Source: Roseivirga sp.
GTDB taxonomy: Bacteria; Bacteroidota; Bacteroidia; Cytophagales; Cyclobacteriaceae
DNA length: 64,000 bases
Assembly (NCBI GenBank): GCA_021404565.1
Contig: JAAWWF010000016.1
Span: 310,001-374,000, forward strand
Direction of reading: 5' to 3'
The notes under the pieces were generated by a model. The model saw only the letters and a list, made by a program, of their open reading frames with translations, did no database searches and had not been told where the DNA came from. The first letter of the stretch is position 1. Every line of letters begins with the position of its first letter. Shown in pieces: positions 42,984 through 52,431 of the stretch. The position numbers and the translations under genes were made by a program.

Positions 42984-44386
42984 AGCGGTATATTTACCGA
43001 AACCGTAGTCCCGCTTTTTTCATTTGAGTCAATATGTACTTCTCCCTTGAGTAATTCAGCTCTGGACCTGACATTGCTTAGCCCCATGCCCTTTGGCTTT
43101 GCCACCGGATCAAAGCCACGACCGTCATCTTCTACCAGCACTATCCATTCAGACTCGCCCCTTGTAACATGCACGAAGACATTCTTTGGATCCGCATGTC
43201 GCAGGGCATTATTTACCAGTTCCTGAATGATGCGATAAATGCCCAGAGCCTGTACTTTATCAACATTGGACATATCACCGTAAAGATTAAGGTTCAGCTC
43301 CACCAATGTAGATTTATCAATGGTATCACATAGGTGCTCAAGTGCTTTTTGCAGACCAAAGTCATCAAGGATTTTTGGCGTGAGGTTACGCGAAATCGCC
43401 CTTACTTCCTCAACCGTCTCATTTAGCTTTTCTTTTACTTCCTCATAGATTTTCTTGAACTTATCATTAAAGCTTTTCAGCTCCGGTTCCAGGGCATTGA
43501 GGTTTAAACCTATGGCCGAAATAGACTGACCCAAACCGTCATGCAGCTCCTGGGCGAGTCTTCTTCGTTCGTTTTCCTGTCCAAGCACCAGGGCCTCTGT
43601 TTTTTCTCTTTCCAGCGCTCGTTTTTCAGTTATATCTACCCCGCTGCTCAGTGTTGCCTCCGGTTGACCAAACTTATCTTTCAAAAGCGTATTGTGCCAT
43701 TCAATCAAATGCCTATTTCCTCCAGACCCGATGATACTGTTTTCATTCGAATGAGTGATCCCGATTTCATTATTCATCATGCGAATAAAGACGGCCCTGA
43801 CCGATTCTCTTTCCGCTTCAGGAATGAATTCGTCAAACCAGTTCTTACCCTTTAACTCATCCTCCGGCAATCCCAGAAGCTTGCTCCCCTGCTTGTTCAC
43901 CGCTATGATTTGTTCATTTTTCCCCAGGACCAGGAAAATGGATTTGGTTACATCCAGATACTGTCGAATCAGTTCTCGCTCATTTTCAAGTGCCGTTTTG
44001 AGGCTGTGCTTGTTAGAGACATCTACAATAAAGCATATGGTTAAAGCTCCGATTTCCGAATTAGCATGGCTCAGACTGATCTCCAACGGTATCTTTTCCC
44101 CGGATTTGCGCAAACCCATAATCTCCAGTTCTGAAGCCATAGGTCTTGACTCCGGATTCATGGCATAGTTCTCCCGATTATGAATGTGTCTATCTCTCAG
44201 ATTGATAGGGATGAGCATTTCTACCGGCTGGTCGAGCATCTCCTCAGGGGTATAGCCAAATATACTGAGGCAACTGGGGTTAGTTCGAATGATTTTTCCT
44301 TTGTCATTGGTCACCAATATCCCTTCAACTGAGTTTTCGAAGATCAGCGGAAAAATCAAATCATCTTTGAGATGCTGCCGGGCCAT
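42980..44386 (-). CDS. PAS-domain sensor histidine kinase (HisKA_3)
   Basis: A 468-aa soluble kinase. Two PAS domains (residues ~12-130, with FENSVEGILVTNDKGKIIRTNPSCLSIFGYTPEEMLD; and ~140-260, with KSIFLVLGKNEQIIAVNKQGSKLLGLPEDEL) precede HisKA_3 with the phosphoacceptor in LAQELHDGLGQSISAIG (~280) and a HATPase ending GLSNVRSRAELLKGEV. No membrane segment, so it probably senses a cytoplasmic signal such as redox, energy or a ligand bound by PAS. Partner of the LuxR-type regulator. Confidence 0.93.
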   Translation of the reverse strand: MARQHLKDDLIFPLIFENSVEGILVTNDKGKIIRTNPSCLSIFGYTPEEMLDQPVEMLIPINLRDRHIHNRENYAMNPESRPMASELEIMGLRKSGEKIPLEISLSHANSEIGALTICFIVDVSNKHSLKTALENERELIRQYLDVTKSIFLVLGKNEQIIAVNKQGSKLLGLPEDELKGKNWFDEFIPEAERESVRAVFIRMMNNEIGITHSNENSIIGSGGNRHLIEWHNTLLKDKFGQPEATLSSGVDITEKRALEREKTEALVLGQENERRRLAQELHDGLGQSISAIGLNLNALEPELKSFNDKFKKIYEEVKEKLNETVEEVRAISRNLTPKILDDFGLQKALEHLCDTIDKSTLVELNLNLYGDMSNVDKVQALGIYRIIQELVNNALRHADPKNVFVHVTRGESEWIVLVEDDGRGFDPVAKPKGMGLSNVRSRAELLKGEVHIDSNEKSGTTVSVNIPL

Positions 44387-44500
44387 ACCTATCTGGTTAA
44401 AGAGGACAAATAAGTTATCGACTTTAAATATGAAAAGGAAATAATCAGCCTCTCGCGGACTCGTTTTGGTAAGAACGGCAAAAAAATGACTGGCAAAATG

Positions 44501-44911
44501 CTAATATGAATGTGCCAAATCGATATGATGGATTAGCTGGGACATGATTTGCTGTCTGAGCAATGGCCAGCGACCTATGAAATCAGGAAGACTCAACAGT
44601 GGAATAATCAACAGCCGGGAAGGTTGACAAACCTTAGCTGAGTGAGAGGAAATATTCGCATTCTGAAGGCTTTGAAGCCCTAAAAAACACCCCTTACCTA
44701 TTGAGAGTAACCGCACCCTTTTACCCCATTCATTTTTTTTGGTCAGTACTACTTTGCCCTGAATAAGAAAGAAAAGCTCATTCAGCCTTTCTCCTTCCTG
44801 GTACAAATCGCCATAGATTTTATCAATAACTCTGATACCGGGATCAAGTGTGGATTTTGACAAGTCTTTGCCAGGCCGAAATATCCATGTTGTCAGTTCT
44901 GTCAGGATCAT
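44501..44911 (-). CDS. Cyclic-nucleotide-binding-domain-only protein
   Basis: About 136 aa from ATG 44911, 1 nt after the stop of the preceding DUF4136 gene; a TTG start at 44944 would overlap that gene. A Crp-type barrel is visible (VIDKIYGDLYQEGERLNELFFLIQGKVVL, KKGRVRLLSIGKGCFLGLQ-like) but the protein ends with a single helix and has no helix-turn-helix. It may bind cNMP or another ligand and act through a partner, or be a remnant of a longer regulator. The final domain boundary is clean, so a remnant is not obvious. Confidence 0.7.
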   Translation of the reverse strand: MILTELTTWIFRPGKDLSKSTLDPGIRVIDKIYGDLYQEGERLNELFFLIQGKVVLTKKNEWGKRVRLLSIGKGCFLGLQSLQNANISSHSAKVCQPSRLLIIPLLSLPDFIGRWPLLRQQIMSQLIHHIDLAHSY

Positions 44912-44912
44912 A

Positions 44913-45452
44913 CTAATTCTTTCTGGTGGAGGGGTACTGAGCAAGTATTGATTTAACCGCCCTCTCTATGCGCTCCTCCACATCATCGGGGGGCAGTTCG
45001 TCCAGCGTTTTACTACCGATTCCCTGCCATACGAGCTGTTCCTTTTTGGTATCCACAATATGAATAATGAGCACCCCTTTCTTAAAATAGCGGGTCGCCA
45101 CATTATATTCGGGCCAGTACCTGAATCCAAACGGATAATAGTCATGTACGGCATAATCCACCTGCTCATCGATAGTGATGTGAAAATCAATCAGCAAATG
45201 AGGTGCCCAATCAAACCGGGTAAGACCCAAAGCTGTCAGCTCTCTTTCAATAGCCTCCTTGATGCGCTTCCGGTTCATCTCATTGTCAAACATTGGATTG
45301 GCTTTGCCCGGCTCTTCCTGATCAGGAGCCCAGGCAAATGTCTGATAAGTACTGAAATCAACACGCTTATCATAATCCGAAGAAACATGGAGTTTCTCAG
45401 AGCAAGCGGTGAACAGTAGCAGAAATGGTAGTAGGACTAAATGCTTTTTCAT
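44913..45452 (-). CDS. DUF4136 lipoprotein
   Basis: A 179-aa protein with a lipoprotein signal MKKHLVLLPFLLLFTAC (Cys17). The mature part VDFSTYQTFAWAPD, NRKRIKEAIERELTALGLTR, and GVLIIHIVDTKKEQLVWQGIGSKTL match DUF4136, a periplasmic lipoprotein family common in Gammaproteobacteria and Bacteroidota. Function unknown; often in stress or envelope operons. It is directly upstream of the cNMP-domain-only gene. Confidence 0.88.
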   Translation of the reverse strand: MKKHLVLLPFLLLFTACSEKLHVSSDYDKRVDFSTYQTFAWAPDQEEPGKANPMFDNEMNRKRIKEAIERELTALGLTRFDWAPHLLIDFHITIDEQVDYAVHDYYPFGFRYWPEYNVATRYFKKGVLIIHIVDTKKEQLVWQGIGSKTLDELPPDDVEERIERAVKSILAQYPSTRKN

Positions 45453-45642
45453 GATAAGCTCGTCAATGGATTTAATGTTTTACAAAGCTAAAGTGCCCTG
45501 TTACTACAAGCTATGATGGCCATCAACGAGTAAAATGACTTTCATCAACAGTACTTGATCAAGTCCAAAATCAGCATCACGGATGACCTTCATCATTCTG
45601 ATTAAGCCTAGAAATTGTCTAATTGAACCTAAAACAGAAAAG

Positions 45643-46764
45643 ATGAAAAGCTCCTTATACCTGGGTCAGGTTGCCAAAATCAAGGTCTTTATTCACTGGA
45701 CCTTTCTACTTCTGATTGGCTACATTGTCTATTCTGGCGTTTCAGCAGGTCAAACCCTGGAAGAGATCTGTTGGCACATCCTTTTCATTCTTACGATATT
45801 CTTCTGCATTGTGCTGCATGAATTCGGGCATGCCCTGATGGGCAGGAGATTCGGGTTTAAGACAAAGGATATCATATTGCTTCCTATTGGTGGTGTGGCA
45901 CGCTTCGAAAAGCTGCCGGAGAAACCTCAACAAGAATTCCTGGTGGCGATTGCGGGACCTATGGTCAACTTTGCCATTGCGCTGATTCTCTACGTTACCA
46001 CATCCTCAGACCTAGCCGACATCATGAATCAAAGACCAGTCAATCTGGTGAATGCCGAAAGCTTTCTAACACTATTATGGATGGTAAATCTGACTTTGGG
46101 AGTTTTTAATCTGATCCCGGCCTTCCCTATGGATGGTGGCAGGATTTTCAGAGCTTTTTTGTCCATATTTCAGCCAAGGGAAAAAGCAACAAAAATTGCC
46201 GCAGCCGTTGGTTTTCTGGTAGCAATCGCCTTTATATTCATGGGCCTGTTTTATAACCCTTTCCTTATCATAATGGGAGCATTTATCATACTCGCAGCAT
46301 CCTCAGAGTCCAACATGGTTAGCACACAAGCGTTGTTGGAGGGGCATACTGCTGGAGAAATTGTAATGCGCTCATTTGCCACCCTTGATCAAAACCTCAC
46401 CATAGCAGAGGCGTCTGAAGCCATATTGGACGGACAGGCTAGCAACTTCACAATTACCACGGACGCTGATCGCATTATTGGCACGCTCAAAAGGGAGCAG
46501 GTCATTCAAGCCCTGGCCAATTCTGAATCTCATAAAAAACCGGTCACCAGTATTATGGACCCGGTAAATCAAACGATCACGGCAGACACTCCCCTGAAAG
46601 ACCTCTACACCAACGAGCTTATCAGAACGAATACCATGATACCTGTTACCTACCAGGGGATGGTTATAGGCGTAATTAACTTTGAGAACATCATGGAATT
46701 TCTAGCCATTAAACAGGCGACTCCTCTCTGGAAAAATCTGTTACAGAAAAACCGGTCTACCTGA
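45643..46764 (+). CDS. Site-2 protease (M50) with CBS domains
   Basis: About 373 aa from ATG 45643; an in-frame start at 45583 is less likely because the membrane helix begins right after this ATG. Residues 59-63 are HEFGH (zinc site) and the DG motif is PAFPMDGGRIFRA (~155-167). Membrane segments surround both. Residues ~240-355 form a CBS pair (VSTQALLEGHTAGEIVMRSFATL, VTSIMDPVNQTITADTPLKD). Such proteases cleave transmembrane substrates and CBS domains sense adenine nucleotides. Its 3' end overlaps the convergent Na/Pi gene by 8 nt. Confidence 0.92.
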   Translation: MKSSLYLGQVAKIKVFIHWTFLLLIGYIVYSGVSAGQTLEEICWHILFILTIFFCIVLHEFGHALMGRRFGFKTKDIILLPIGGVARFEKLPEKPQQEFLVAIAGPMVNFAIALILYVTTSSDLADIMNQRPVNLVNAESFLTLLWMVNLTLGVFNLIPAFPMDGGRIFRAFLSIFQPREKATKIAAAVGFLVAIAFIFMGLFYNPFLIIMGAFIILAASSESNMVSTQALLEGHTAGEIVMRSFATLDQNLTIAEASEAILDGQASNFTITTDADRIIGTLKREQVIQALANSESHKKPVTSIMDPVNQTITADTPLKDLYTNELIRTNTMIPVTYQGMVIGVINFENIMEFLAIKQATPLWKNLLQKNRST

Positions 46765-48427
46765 ATGCTGGAATGTTTTCAAATTCATAGGCCTGCCCGG
46801 GATTTAGCAAATGATCTTTCAGAACCAGGATAATCGCCCTGTTAGAAGAATAGAGCTGCCTGTTAACATTCAGCACGGTAGCAATTTGTTCTTCACTGAG
46901 ATGTTTACGGTTTGATCGATCATATACCATGTTAAGCAGGTTGTCATAATTCTTTTGAATATCGATCATCAGGTTACCCAGCCCTTCAAAGTGAAGTTTG
47001 TGTTTTTGTGAATTCAGCATTTCAACATAGCTTCCGATCATTGCAGCCCCACAGTTACTTAGGAATCCGTATAACTTTGTCAACGTACTGTTACCGGACC
47101 TTCTGAAATTCCCCAGGTTAGCTTCAATGTCCTTGATATCTTTTGCAGCATACAAGGCATTGTTGGTGGCAGCAATGATCATTGACAGACCAGAAGATTC
47201 TTCTTCGGTAAGCGACTGTTTCTGCAGGTCTCCGTAGAAGTTGATCATTTCGCCCTGAAGTCGCTTGATTCTGTGATAAAGGTCTTTAAACCCCTCTTTA
47301 GCCTTCAAAGGGTCACCATTGCGCATCGGCACAGTCGCCTGATCGGGCTGCAACATAAAGGCCATGCTATAAAGCTTGATGACAAGGGAAGTCAGGAGTC
47401 GGGTCTCGTTGCTTAGTGCTTCCAGTGCCGTTTCAGGAACCTCCACGGTAGTTTCATGTATGAAAAACCCTACTCTATCATCCTCGCTGGAATATTTACC
47501 GGTCAGGTATTTGGCAAACTTACCCAGGAAGGGATAGAAAACTATGATGCCCAGGATATTGAAACAGCTATGAAAAACTACCAACCCAATAAGCTCATCC
47601 CTGATGCCCAATACCTCTGTGACAAACATGATCAGGAGGCTCATTGACAGGAAAGCCAGTACATCTGTAATGAGGTTGAACAAAAAATGTCCGAGCGCCA
47701 CTCTCTTTTTGGAAGCGGTGCCCTGTAGCCCCCCTAATAAGACCGTGATCGTTGTACCTAAGTCGGCCCCTATGACCATGGCTGCAGCTGCATGAAAGTT
47801 AATAATACCCGTACTCAACGCACTTAGCGTAATGACCATAGTCGCTGAACTGGACTGAATAATGGCTGTAAAAACAAATCCAACCAGCAAAAAAACCACA
47901 GGGCCGTAATCAACAAATACACTCACATCAAAATGCTCCGCCAGGTAGGTAATACTGTCTTTCATATATGACAAGCCCAGAAAAAGAAAAGCTAGTCCAA
48001 TCGTCAAAAAACCGGTATTTACAAAACGTTCACGCTTTGGGAAGAGTACCACCAAAAGTCCCCCAATAGCTATAAAGGGCATAATGAAGCTCTCTATATC
48101 CACTTTAAAACCGAGCGTTGCCACCAGCCAGCCGGTAAAAGTCGTACCCAGATTAGAGCCCAGAATTACGCCCAGAGCATTCTGCATGCTAATCACGCCT
48201 GCTCCCACAAAGGCCAGGAGCATCAGGCTCACCACCGAGCTGCTTTGCAGCACAGCAGTAATAAAAGTACCTCCGAGGATAGCCTTAATCTTATTTTTGG
48301 TATGCCTTCTGATAAAGCCCTTAAATCGCCTTCCAGCCAACTCCTTTACCGCCTTTTCCAGCTGGTTCATACCAAAGAGAAAGAGTCCCAAACCGGCTAA
48401 AAACTTCCATATATCGATATTCTCCAT
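46757..48427 (-). CDS. Na+/phosphate cotransporter (NptA-type) with PhoU-like tail
   Basis: A 556-aa protein. The membrane part (residues ~5-310) has the two QSSS motifs of this family: ITAVLQSSSVVSLMLLAFVGAG (~57-78) and FTAIIQSSSATMVITLSALSTG (~186-207), each at a re-entrant loop. The C-terminal ~230 residues are a PhoU-like helical domain. It imports inorganic phosphate with sodium. Marine habitat is consistent with use of Na+. Confidence 0.93.
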   Translation of the reverse strand: MENIDIWKFLAGLGLFLFGMNQLEKAVKELAGRRFKGFIRRHTKNKIKAILGGTFITAVLQSSSVVSLMLLAFVGAGVISMQNALGVILGSNLGTTFTGWLVATLGFKVDIESFIMPFIAIGGLLVVLFPKRERFVNTGFLTIGLAFLFLGLSYMKDSITYLAEHFDVSVFVDYGPVVFLLVGFVFTAIIQSSSATMVITLSALSTGIINFHAAAAMVIGADLGTTITVLLGGLQGTASKKRVALGHFLFNLITDVLAFLSMSLLIMFVTEVLGIRDELIGLVVFHSCFNILGIIVFYPFLGKFAKYLTGKYSSEDDRVGFFIHETTVEVPETALEALSNETRLLTSLVIKLYSMAFMLQPDQATVPMRNGDPLKAKEGFKDLYHRIKRLQGEMINFYGDLQKQSLTEEESSGLSMIIAATNNALYAAKDIKDIEANLGNFRRSGNSTLTKLYGFLSNCGAAMIGSYVEMLNSQKHKLHFEGLGNLMIDIQKNYDNLLNMVYDRSNRKHLSEEQIATVLNVNRQLYSSNRAIILVLKDHLLNPGQAYEFENIPAFR

Positions 48428-48501
48428 TTTATCTCTCTCTTTATTGGTATAAGCTTTCTCTTTCTATCCATTCCCTTTGATAACCAGGCTTAGCTAGTCT
48501 C

Positions 48502-49344
48502 CTACCTCAACTCAGGCCTTGGGTAGACTTTCAACTTATTCAGGTATACGATCGATAGCAACAGACCCGCCAAACCAATGAATGACCAAAGAGTGATGAG
48601 AAAGATATCATGATCAAGCCCCAGTCTGTACATACTGAGCGACATAGCCATCAGCGCAAAGCCTAGCAGGAATGTTTTCGTCAACACAATTCCTATCAGA
48701 ATGAGACCCAGGGCATGATTTCTCAACAGCAGCAGGCAGGCGATTACAGCGAGAGGAATAAGAATACCCAAATCGAGCGAGTATATCACAAGAGGCGGTT
48801 GGCCATCCGGTGTTTGCGATAGAAATTCTTCCATCACCAGGTGGTTGATTAGGTCCTGCAGCCATAACCAGCTAAGCATGGCAGAAATTAGCAGCAAATA
48901 AAATACGATCGTGAAGCGGCTCATCTTGTCGGTAAATGCATAGTCGTTGCGTGCATTCAAAATATGGTGGCATACGATAAAAAAGCATAGAAGAGACAGC
49001 GAGAAGATAGGGAGATGAAAAAAGTAGAGAAAGGTAAAATTTGCCTCAAAAACATAAAAGGTATAGATGTAGCTGAAGTAGAGTAAGGTACCAGCAAGTA
49101 CCAGCTCCCAAACCAGCGAGCGGTTTACAATGGCCTTTTTTGCAGCCAGTAGCAGTAGCGGAATTCCGAATATCAAAGTGACCACATCCTGCCCCAGCCA
49201 TTGTGCACGAACCCATTCATCGTCCTGATAAAAATCGTTTCGGAAAACTCCCGTCAACGTGGCAATCAGTGTGAGTCCGGCCAATATCCAGATCAAAGCT
49301 CCAAGTGCTCTGAAGTCTACAGTATGAATGGCTATGCGTTTCAT
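48502..49344 (-). CDS. Hypothetical polytopic membrane protein
   Basis: A 280-aa protein with about eight membrane segments (residues ~14-36, 50-66, 72-94, 98-120, 138-160, 190-206, 210-236, 245-268). It has no recognised motif. Short loops with Asp/His near membrane boundaries (HHILNARND) are notable but not diagnostic. It is located between the Na/Pi transporter and the Hsp20 unit, divergent from the latter. Confidence 0.6.
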   Translation of the reverse strand: MKRIAIHTVDFRALGALIWILAGLTLIATLTGVFRNDFYQDDEWVRAQWLGQDVVTLIFGIPLLLLAAKKAIVNRSLVWELVLAGTLLYFSYIYTFYVFEANFTFLYFFHLPIFSLSLLCFFIVCHHILNARNDYAFTDKMSRFTIVFYLLLISAMLSWLWLQDLINHLVMEEFLSQTPDGQPPLVIYSLDLGILIPLAVIACLLLLRNHALGLILIGIVLTKTFLLGFALMAMSLSMYRLGLDHDIFLITLWSFIGLAGLLLSIVYLNKLKVYPRPELR

Positions 49345-49593
49345 GGCTACCTTTTTAGCAGATCCTAATCAACAAATACATTCTCTTATTTCAGATGATG
49401 ATAGTCATTACAGATTGTGACAGACATCACTGATAAGGCAATGACTCAGGTGGCACTCTCCTGCTTGTAGAAATGGAAGGTGATGCGGGAGGATTTCATT
49501 GATCAAAATCATTTTAACGCTTGACCCCAGTCATTAGTAAAGTGAATAAACAGGGTGAAATTTGGGTATAGTTCAATGTATCGTTAACCCAAA

Positions 49594-49602
49594 CAAAGGA
49601 GG
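49594..49602 (+). promoter_or_regulatory. Strong Shine-Dalgarno sequence before Hsp20 gene
   Basis: CAAAGGAGG ends 8 nt before the ATG at 49611. A near-perfect anti-16S match is uncommon in Bacteroidota, which usually initiate without it, and supports this start. Confidence 0.65.
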
Positions 49603-49610
49603 ATAAAATT

Positions 49611-50066
49611 ATGACACAGCTAGTAAAAGGATCGCGGTTGTTTCCTAAAATGCCATCATTACTTTCAGGCTTTTTTGATGACGAGGACTTCTTCGATATG
49701 GATTTGTCAAGAACGGGAAATGGCTTGGCCAGCAGGCTGCCTGCAGCCAATGTGAAAGAAAACGAAAATGAGTTTACCATTGACCTGGCCGTTCCCGGAA
49801 TGAAAAAAGATGACTTCCGTATTGAAATTGAAAACGGAGCACTAAGCATCAGCTCGGAAAAGAAGGAGGAGTCAGAGGATAAAACAGATGACTACACCCG
49901 AAAAGAGTTCAGCTACAGCTCTTTCTCAAGGTCATTCAGGCTGCCTGACTCTGTAAAGGAAGATAAAATCAAGGCTAAATATGACAACGGAGTTTTGATA
50001 GTTTCTCTTCCCAAAAAAGAGGAGGCCAAAAAGCTACTGGCCAAAAAGGAAATAAAGGTGGATTAG
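49611..50066 (+). CDS. Hsp20/alpha-crystallin family small heat-shock protein
   Basis: A 151-aa protein with the alpha-crystallin domain at residues ~45-140: PAANVKENENEFTIDLAVPGMKKDDFRIEIENGALSISSEKKEESEDK and the YNDGVL-like KYDNGVLIVSLPK strand. The C-terminal AKKEIKVD carries the I-x-V anchor. It binds unfolding proteins under heat or other stress. It is the first gene of a unit with UspA and three unknown proteins, and has a strong Shine-Dalgarno sequence. Confidence 0.95.
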   Translation: MTQLVKGSRLFPKMPSLLSGFFDDEDFFDMDLSRTGNGLASRLPAANVKENENEFTIDLAVPGMKKDDFRIEIENGALSISSEKKEESEDKTDDYTRKEFSYSSFSRSFRLPDSVKEDKIKAKYDNGVLIVSLPKKEEAKKLLAKKEIKVD

Positions 50067-50225
50067 GGCTACTTAGACCCCGGCCGGTTCAATCTGCTAA
50101 GTCTTCAAATCTGATACACCTGATACTTGGCAACACCCAATTGGACCGGCCAACCCACTCACTTCACAAACGCATTGTCTGGTTGAAAACGCATAAAACA
50201 ATCAGTACATCATAAACAGGATCTA

Positions 50226-51065
50226 ATGAAAATTGAAAATATACTGGTGCCCGTAGACTTTTCTGATTGCTCAAACAATGCACTGCAATACGCCATTGAG
50301 CTGGCCGCTTTATACGAAGCACAGCTGATACTATTGCACTGTTATGTTGTACACATACCAGCTGCAGAAATAAGCATGGACCTGCAACCACAACTGGCAA
50401 AAGAGTATCAGGAAAACGCGGAGAAAAACTTTCTTCTGCTGAAAGAACGCATGACGGAACTGAGCAGGGTGAATTATAGGGAGGTTATCAAAACAAGCTT
50501 TATCAACGTAGGTATCACCAATGCTGGTAAAGAATTCGATGCTGATCTGATCGTGATGGGAACCAAAGGTGCCGACAATCGCATAGATGCCTTTTTCGGT
50601 AGTAACACCTACCATACCATTAAAAAATCGGAGTTACCGGTACTCGCAATTCCTGATGGGGCTAAGTTCATCACTCCGCGCAAAATTCTGTTCGCGGCAG
50701 ACTTCCGGTATTTAGAGAAGATAAAAAGCCTGGATGTTATCAAAACACTGTCACACCAATTGAATGCTGAGGTGCAGGTACTCCATGTAGGACATGGCTG
50801 GACGGAGCTCAATATGGAACAAACAAAAGAGGCTGCTGCCATTATTGACTACTTCGGAAATACTGAGCATAGCTACTATTTCGTGAAAGAGGAACTCAAT
50901 GTGGAAGAGGCCATTGAAGGCCACCTGGATAAACATCAAAATGAAATGCTGGTATTGATAGCGAGAAAACATCGTTTCCCTGGCTCTCTTTTTAAGAAGA
51001 AAGTGACCAGGCATACCGTATTACATACCAACCTGCCTCTGCTCACCATCCCTGATATTCAATGA
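50226..51065 (+). CDS. Tandem universal stress protein (UspA family)
   Basis: A 279-aa tandem Usp: first domain from IENILVPVDFSDCSNNALQ with ATP-loop VMGTKGADNRIDAFFGSNTYHTIKKSELPVLAIP (residues ~115-148, G-x-G-type with MGTKGAD and GSNTYHTI); second domain (~155-279) degenerate. Homologous in layout to the 24589 protein. Its stop overlaps the next gene by 4 nt, so the cassette is translated as a unit. Likely involved in starvation or heat stress response. Confidence 0.9.
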   Translation: MKIENILVPVDFSDCSNNALQYAIELAALYEAQLILLHCYVVHIPAAEISMDLQPQLAKEYQENAEKNFLLLKERMTELSRVNYREVIKTSFINVGITNAGKEFDADLIVMGTKGADNRIDAFFGSNTYHTIKKSELPVLAIPDGAKFITPRKILFAADFRYLEKIKSLDVIKTLSHQLNAEVQVLHVGHGWTELNMEQTKEAAAIIDYFGNTEHSYYFVKEELNVEEAIEGHLDKHQNEMLVLIARKHRFPGSLFKKKVTRHTVLHTNLPLLTIPDIQ

Positions 51066-51454
51066 GTACAGACCTACTACCAAAGTCAGCCGGTTTTTAT
51101 GAAAGTCTTGCCCACCTCCTTTATGCCGTGGCAGTGGTAGACAATAATGCCCGAATTGAAGAAAAGAGAACGATCAAGGAATTGGTAGATGAGCACTGGC
51201 ATATTGAATCTGAAGATTTGAATAGTAAAAGCATCATCTTTCCTGTACTCAAGAGGTTATTCTCAGTACAATACGATAAAGAACTTGCCTTTCTGAACTA
51301 TAAGCAGTTTTTCCTTGAACACAGAGGGCTGTTTTCCGAAAAGCTGAAAAAGAAAATCATGTATTCGGCTAATAAAATAGCCGATGCCTTTAGCGGACGA
51401 AACAAATCTGAGAGCGTGCTCATCAGCAGGCTCCATTTTCTTATGTGGAAATGA
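51062..51454 (+). CDS. TerB-like small protein
   Basis: A 130-aa helical protein: FYESLAHLLYAVAVVDNNARIEEKRTIKELVDEHW resembles the first helices of TerB/DjlA-type proteins, which often carry an acidic metal site in this segment (VVDNNARIEEKE-like pattern). The rest is helical and less typical. It begins with ATG overlapping UspA (ATGA) and ends overlapping the next gene (ATGA), so the three are translationally coupled. A role in stress is inferred from this context. Confidence 0.6.
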   Translation: MSTDLLPKSAGFYESLAHLLYAVAVVDNNARIEEKRTIKELVDEHWHIESEDLNSKSIIFPVLKRLFSVQYDKELAFLNYKQFFLEHRGLFSEKLKKKIMYSANKIADAFSGRNKSESVLISRLHFLMWK

Positions 51455-52431
51455 ACAGGCTTGGTAAAATGAGTTTCAATAAAGTGATCAGCTGGCTATT
51501 GGAGGGGGATGTATCTATTCAATACCAGGTACATCGTTATTTACTTTCCACTGAACGGAAAGATCTACAAGATCGGATCGCGTCTGAAGGCTGGGGTGCT
51601 CAGTTTCTATCGAAGAGAAATAACAATGGCCATTGGGGACAAGGCTACTATCAGCCCAAGTGGATCTCTTCACACTACACACTGCTCGACCTTCGAAACC
51701 TCTGTATTGCTCCCGATCAACCTCTGGTTAAAGAATCGGTGAATAAGATACTCAGAGAGTGTAAAGCGGAAGATGGCGGAATCTATCCAATTGTACAGAA
51801 GAGTGACGTCTGCGTAAACGGTATGTTTCTCAACTTTGCCAGCTACTTCGGGGCAAATGAAGAATCACTTGAGTCAGTTGTTGACTGCCTCTTAGCTGAA
51901 AGAATGCCGGATGGAGGCTACAACTGCAGATCGAACCGATCTGGTGCCCGACACAGCTCCCTGCACACCACCATATCGGTGCTCGAAGGAATCAACAGCT
52001 ACAAACTTGGCGGTTACCATTATCGCCTGCCTGAATTGCTGGATAGCCAAAGAACCGCCCGGGAATTTATACTCCTCCATCAGCTTTATATATCCGACAA
52101 AACGGGTAGCATCATTGACAGAAACTTCCTGAAGTTCCCTTACCCTTCTCGTTGGAAATACGATATTCTCAGAGCCCTGGATTACTTTCAACAAGCCGAA
52201 TTGCCCCAGGACAAACGGCTGACTCCTGCTCTCGATTATTTGCTGGACAAGCAGAATAAGGATGGCACCTGGAACCTGAATGCGAAACACCCGGGTCAGC
52301 TACACTTTGAAATGGAAAAAGCCGGTAAACCCAGCCGATGGAATACACTGCGGGCACTGAGAGTGCTGAAGCGTTTTGATGCCGGGATTGCCGCTGACCT
52401 GAAAAAAGCATACCATGAGCTACTATATTGA
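51451..52431 (+). CDS. Squalene-cyclase-like alpha/alpha-barrel protein
   Basis: About 326 aa from ATG 51451 (GTG at 51445 possible). Repeated motifs typical of squalene-cyclase/prenyltransferase toroids appear: WGQGYYQPKWISSHYTLLDL, CKAEDGGIYPI, ERMPDGGYNCRSN, LLDKQNKDGTWNLNA. The catalytic DxDD motif of real squalene cyclases is absent, so it is a related helical toroid, possibly a binding or scaffolding protein. It overlaps both neighbours (ATGA with the TerB-like gene, 17 nt with the DUF4332-like gene). It is soluble, without signal peptide. Confidence 0.7.
   Translation: MNRLGKMSFNKVISWLLEGDVSIQYQVHRYLLSTERKDLQDRIASEGWGAQFLSKRNNNGHWGQGYYQPKWISSHYTLLDLRNLCIAPDQPLVKESVNKILRECKAEDGGIYPIVQKSDVCVNGMFLNFASYFGANEESLESVVDCLLAERMPDGGYNCRSNRSGARHSSLHTTISVLEGINSYKLGGYHYRLPELLDSQRTAREFILLHQLYISDKTGSIIDRNFLKFPYPSRWKYDILRALDYFQQAELPQDKRLTPALDYLLDKQNKDGTWNLNAKHPGQLHFEMEKAGKPSRWNTLRALRVLKRFDAGIAADLKKAYHELLY

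Noticed and set aside
51445-52431. Functional squalene cyclase
   Set aside because: Lacks the catalytic DxDD motif and is half the usual length; called only as a related toroid.
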